Both the position numbers and the translations under genes were made by a program. Source: DASWJQ01 sp964517315 (GTDB taxonomy: Bacteria; Chloroflexota; Anaerolineae; Anaerolineales; E44-bin32). From it: a DNA stretch of 8,549 bases. The notes beneath the pieces were generated by a model, which was given only the letters and a program-made list of their open reading frames with translations, ran no database searches and was not told the origin of the DNA. Of this stretch, positions 5,653 through 8,549 are shown one piece after another (positions within the stretch are counted from its first letter, which is position 1; every line of letters starts with the position of its first letter). Where the stretch lies: NCBI GenBank assembly GCA_964517315.1, contig CAZFCJ010000130.1, forward strand, positions 1 to 8,549, given 5' to 3'.

Positions 5653-8158
5653 TTCGCAGGTATCTCTGAAGATTGAAGGTTACCAAGTCAGCGTGCCCGA
5701 GGGGACGCTGTTGGTGAACGCGGCCAAGATGGCCGGTGTTTATGTGCCGGTGTTCTGCTACCACCCTAAGATGGATCCGGTGGGCATGTGCCGTATGTGC
5801 CTGGTCGAGATCGGCCGTCCGAAGAAGGACCGTGAGACGGGCGACTTCGTGCGCGATGAGACCGGCGAGCCCGTGATCGAGTTCGGCCAGAAGCTTGAGA
5901 CGGCGTGCACCACCCCGGTCGGAGAGGGCTGGGTGGTGCGCACTGCCTCCGACAAGGCGCTCGAGGGCCAGAAGGAAATCATCGAGTTCTTGCTCACTTC
6001 GCATCCGCTGGACTGCCCGGTGTGCGACAAAGGCGGTGAGTGCCCGCTGCAGGAGCTCACCATGGACTTTGGCTCCGGCAAGAGCCGCTTCCTTTTCGAA
6101 GACAAGATGCAGCTCGGCAAACGAGTGCCCCTTGGTGAGCTGATCTACCTGGACCAGGAGCGCTGCATCCAGTGCGCCCGCTGCACCCGCTTCCAGGACG
6201 AACTCGTCGACGATCCCGTGATTGGATTCGAGGAGCGCGGCCGACGGCTGCAGATTGTGACCTACTCGGAACCGGGCTTCGATTCTTATTTCTCAGGTAA
6301 TACAACCGACGTCTGTCCGGTCGGCGCGCTGACCACGGCGGACTTCCGCTTCGAAGCCAGACCGTGGGAACTCAAGGCTTCGGCCTCCGTGTGCTCGCAC
6401 TGCCCGGTGGGCTGCAACACGACGGTCAACACCCGACGCCAGCCGGACGCGCAAGGCCGGGTAACCGTGCAGCGTGTGCTGCCGCGCCAGAACGAAGCGG
6501 TCAACGAGATCTGGATGTGCGACAAAGGCCGCTTCGCCCATCACTACGCCGACAGCCTGGAGCGACTGGAGCGGCCGCTTGTGCGGGACAACGAAGGGGA
6601 ACTCGTCGAGGCCGGCTGGGAAGAAGCGCTGGATCGCGTGGCCGAGGGCTTCGAGGAGGCCGGTGAAAACCTGGTCGGTCTTGCCGGGGGGCGGGTGAGC
6701 AACGAGGACCTGTTCACGTTCCGTCGAGCTGTGGAGGGAATCGGCGGGCGCGCGGTCTTGATCGATGATATGGGCGGCGGGGAACTGATTCAGGACTTCG
6801 GAGTCGCCCGCGGGACCAATCTCGGCGAGCTTGGAGAGGGCGACGCGATTCTCGTCGTGGCCTCGGACCTGCATGAGGAGGCCCCGATCTGGTGGCTTCG
6901 CGTCAAGCAAGCCGTGGAGCGGGGCGCAAAGCTGGTGGTGGCCAACGGCCGCGAAACCCGCCTGGACAAGTTCGCCGCTCACACCTTGCGCTACGACTAC
7001 GCCCACGCGGTGAATACGGCTTTGGGTCTGCTCGCTGCGGTCAGCGGGGACGATGAACTCAGCGTCTACGTGGACGCCGAACTGCGGTCCGCGGCCGGCA
7101 GGCTGAAAGAGGCCGACCGCTGTGTGGCGTTCTACGGGCGCGAAGGGCTGGACTGCGCGGGCAGCGAGGCGCTGGCCAGGGCCTGTGCCCGTCTGCTGGT
7201 GGAGACCGATCATGTGGGCGCGCCGGGGAACGGGCTGGTCGCAGTATGGCCGCGCGCCAACACCCAGGGGGCGTGGGACATGGGCCTGCGCCCGGAGCCG
7301 GAGGGTCTCGGCGCGGCGCTTGAGGGCCGCAGCGCGGCATGGTTGATGGCGGCCGATCCCGCCGGGGACGATCCGCAGTGGGCGGAGGCGCTGGGGACCC
7401 TCGATTTCCTCGTGGTGCAGGACCTTTACCTGACGGCCTCCGCCGAGCGGGCCGACGTCGTACTGCCGGTGCAGTCGTACCTCGAGCGGGAGGGCACGTT
7501 CACCTCCGGCGAGCGTCGTGTGCAGCGCTTCTATCCGGTCCTGCCTCCACCGGGCGATTCCAGGCCCGACTGGAAGGTCGCGGCCCAGATCGGCGCCCGG
7601 TTGGATGTCGAGCTCGAGGTTCGGGCGCCGGCGCTGGTGCTCGGCGGCATCGGTGAGGCCGTCGAAGACTACGCGGGGCTCACCTACCAGGATCTAGCTC
7701 AGATCGAACGCCAGTGGCCGCCGGTCGGCGGGGAAGACCTGTACTTCGGCGGCACGGCATACTCCAACCGCCAGGGACTGGGGGTTCAGCTGGCGCCGAA
7801 GGTCGAGCGGGGCGAAGCGCCGGAGGTCGAGTGGGCCGCGCCCCTCGAAGCGGCGCGAGAGGAGGGTCTGACATTGGTGCCGGTTACGCGCCTTTACGAC
7901 CGCGGCCGCACTGTCGCGATGTCGGAAGTGCTCAGGCCGCGGCTGCAGGAGCGGCGGGTGGAGCTTAACCCCGAAGATTTGGACCGCTTGAGTCTGGAGG
8001 AAGGCCAGCGGGTGGAGCTGCGGGTCAATGGCTACGTGACCGAACTGCCGGTCTCAGCCCAACGCTATGTGCCGGCGGGCAGCGCGCTGGTCGCCCGCAG
8101 TATGGACGTCGCCGTTCACCGGCCCGCCCCGGTGGAGATCAAGGCGGTGGAGGGCTAA
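5645..8158 (+). CDS. nuoG: NADH-quinone oxidoreductase subunit G (multi-cluster 75 kDa-type subunit)
   Basis: Largest peripheral subunit (837 aa), wiring NuoF to the quinone end. The ferredoxin-like N-terminus binds [2Fe-2S] N1b (C38, C49, C52, C88); the long loop between C52 and C88 resembles Thermus Nqo3 rather than the shorter E. coli version. N5 ligands are H120, C124, C127 and C133 (SHPLDCPVCDKGGEC). N4 ligands are C174, C177, C180 (RCIQCARC) and C224 (DVCPVGA). The N7 motif is present: C250, C253, C257 (CSHCPVGC) and C292 (WMCDKGRF). Residues from about 300 form a molybdopterin-oxidoreductase-like domain, which carries no molybdenum in this family, including VVLPVQSYLEREGTFTSGER (605-624). 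The C-terminal part (about 743-830) resembles the dinucleotide-binding domain. ATG 5645 overlaps the nuoF stop (ATGAGTGA); AGGA sits just 2 nt upstream, so coupling is likely. A longer reading from TTG 5621 is unlikely. Confidence 0.96.
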   Translation: MSDSQVSLKIEGYQVSVPEGTLLVNAAKMAGVYVPVFCYHPKMDPVGMCRMCLVEIGRPKKDRETGDFVRDETGEPVIEFGQKLETACTTPVGEGWVVRTASDKALEGQKEIIEFLLTSHPLDCPVCDKGGECPLQELTMDFGSGKSRFLFEDKMQLGKRVPLGELIYLDQERCIQCARCTRFQDELVDDPVIGFEERGRRLQIVTYSEPGFDSYFSGNTTDVCPVGALTTADFRFEARPWELKASASVCSHCPVGCNTTVNTRRQPDAQGRVTVQRVLPRQNEAVNEIWMCDKGRFAHHYADSLERLERPLVRDNEGELVEAGWEEALDRVAEGFEEAGENLVGLAGGRVSNEDLFTFRRAVEGIGGRAVLIDDMGGGELIQDFGVARGTNLGELGEGDAILVVASDLHEEAPIWWLRVKQAVERGAKLVVANGRETRLDKFAAHTLRYDYAHAVNTALGLLAAVSGDDELSVYVDAELRSAAGRLKEADRCVAFYGREGLDCAGSEALARACARLLVETDHVGAPGNGLVAVWPRANTQGAWDMGLRPEPEGLGAALEGRSAAWLMAADPAGDDPQWAEALGTLDFLVVQDLYLTASAERADVVLPVQSYLEREGTFTSGERRVQRFYPVLPPPGDSRPDWKVAAQIGARLDVELEVRAPALVLGGIGEAVEDYAGLTYQDLAQIERQWPPVGGEDLYFGGTAYSNRQGLGVQLAPKVERGEAPEVEWAAPLEAAREEGLTLVPVTRLYDRGRTVAMSEVLRPRLQERRVELNPEDLDRLSLEEGQRVELRVNGYVTELPVSAQRYVPAGSALVARSMDVAVHRPAPVEIKAVEG

Positions 8159-8164
8159 ACCGCC

Positions 8165-8549
8165 ATGGATTGGTTCCTGCTGGCTGAGATCGGGGTCAAG
8201 ACGGGATTGCTGCTGTTTACGCTCCTGACCGGGTTCGCCTACCTGACCCTCTTCGAACGCCGTGTGCTGGCCCGGATTCAGACGCGGGTCGGCCCCAACC
8301 GGGTGGGACCCTGGGGATTGCTTCAGCCGGCCGCCGACGGGCTCAAGCTGCTGTTCAAGGAGGAGCTGATCCCCGAGCGGGCGGACAAGTCGCTGTTCGT
8401 TCTGGCCCCCGTCGTGACCGTGATCCCGGCCTTGATTATCATGGCCGTCATTCCGTTCGGTCCGGATCTGAGCGTTATGGGCAGGACGGTGTCGCAGTCG
8501 ATCGCGGCCGACATCAACGTCGGCGTGCTCTATTTGCTGGCTGTGAGTT
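8165..8549 (+). CDS. nuoH: NADH-quinone oxidoreductase subunit H, 3' end outside window
   Basis: Membrane subunit that contacts the peripheral arm and helps form the quinone chamber; family members are usually about 320-400 aa. Only 128 codons plus one base are visible. Helix 1 covers about residues 11-30. It is followed by the hallmark loop ERRVLARIQTRVGPNRVGP (31-49) and QPAADGLKLLFKEELIP (54-70), equivalent to the GPNRVG and KMFFKEDWIP segments of E. coli NuoH. A second helix lies at about 78-99, and ADINVGVLYLLAVS (115-128) begins the next one. ATG 8165 is 6 nt after the nuoG stop, with GGAGGG (8149-8154) at 10-nt spacing inside the nuoG end. The frame is intact to the window edge. Confidence 0.95.
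   Translation, partial: MDWFLLAEIGVKTGLLLFTLLTGFAYLTLFERRVLARIQTRVGPNRVGPWGLLQPAADGLKLLFKEELIPERADKSLFVLAPVVTVIPALIIMAVIPFGPDLSVMGRTVSQSIAADINVGVLYLLAVS

Overview
The window is a GC-rich, fully same-strand (+) bacterial chromosome segment holding the 3' part of a primary-type sigma-70 gene followed by the first eight genes of a respiratory complex I operon, nuoABCDEFGH (nuoH runs off the right edge). Protein style (a SigA-type factor ending in the RHPTRS/LRDYL pattern, NuoE with FYTLYH and CTDLPCALRG, a Thermus-like NuoG with a long N1b loop and an N7 motif) suggests a Chloroflexota member, most likely Anaerolineae-like. That placement is from memory of these families and not from a search.

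Layout: 1-1047 sigma factor, 5' end outside the window. 1048-1190 is the only sizeable non-coding stretch. It holds a perfect 17-bp inverted repeat made of two 13-bp palindromes (1053-1087), a good extended -10 promoter (1102-1131) and a short leader with a hairpin (1147-1172) before the nuoA ribosome binding site. 1191-8549 is the nuo operon. nuoA and nuoB overlap by 16 nt. nuoB and nuoC are separated by 70 nt that can form two mutually exclusive GC-rich hairpins. nuoC-nuoD and nuoD-nuoE are separated by about 20 nt. nuoE-nuoF and nuoF-nuoG each overlap by 8 nt in the same ATGNNTGA arrangement. nuoG and nuoH are 6 nt apart.

Together these genes encode the NADH-oxidising arm (NuoE, F, G: FMN and clusters N1a, N3, N1b, N4, N5, N7), the quinone-reducing connection (NuoB with N2, NuoC, NuoD) and the first membrane subunits (NuoA, NuoH) of an NADH:quinone oxidoreductase. 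All expected cofactor ligands are present and no frame is broken, so the enzyme is probably functional. The remaining subunits (NuoI-N) would be expected beyond the right edge.

I see no undescribed enzyme system, mobile element, RNA gene or CRISPR array. The items that deserve a second look are regulatory: the twin palindrome upstream of the nuo promoter and the switchable hairpins before nuoC.
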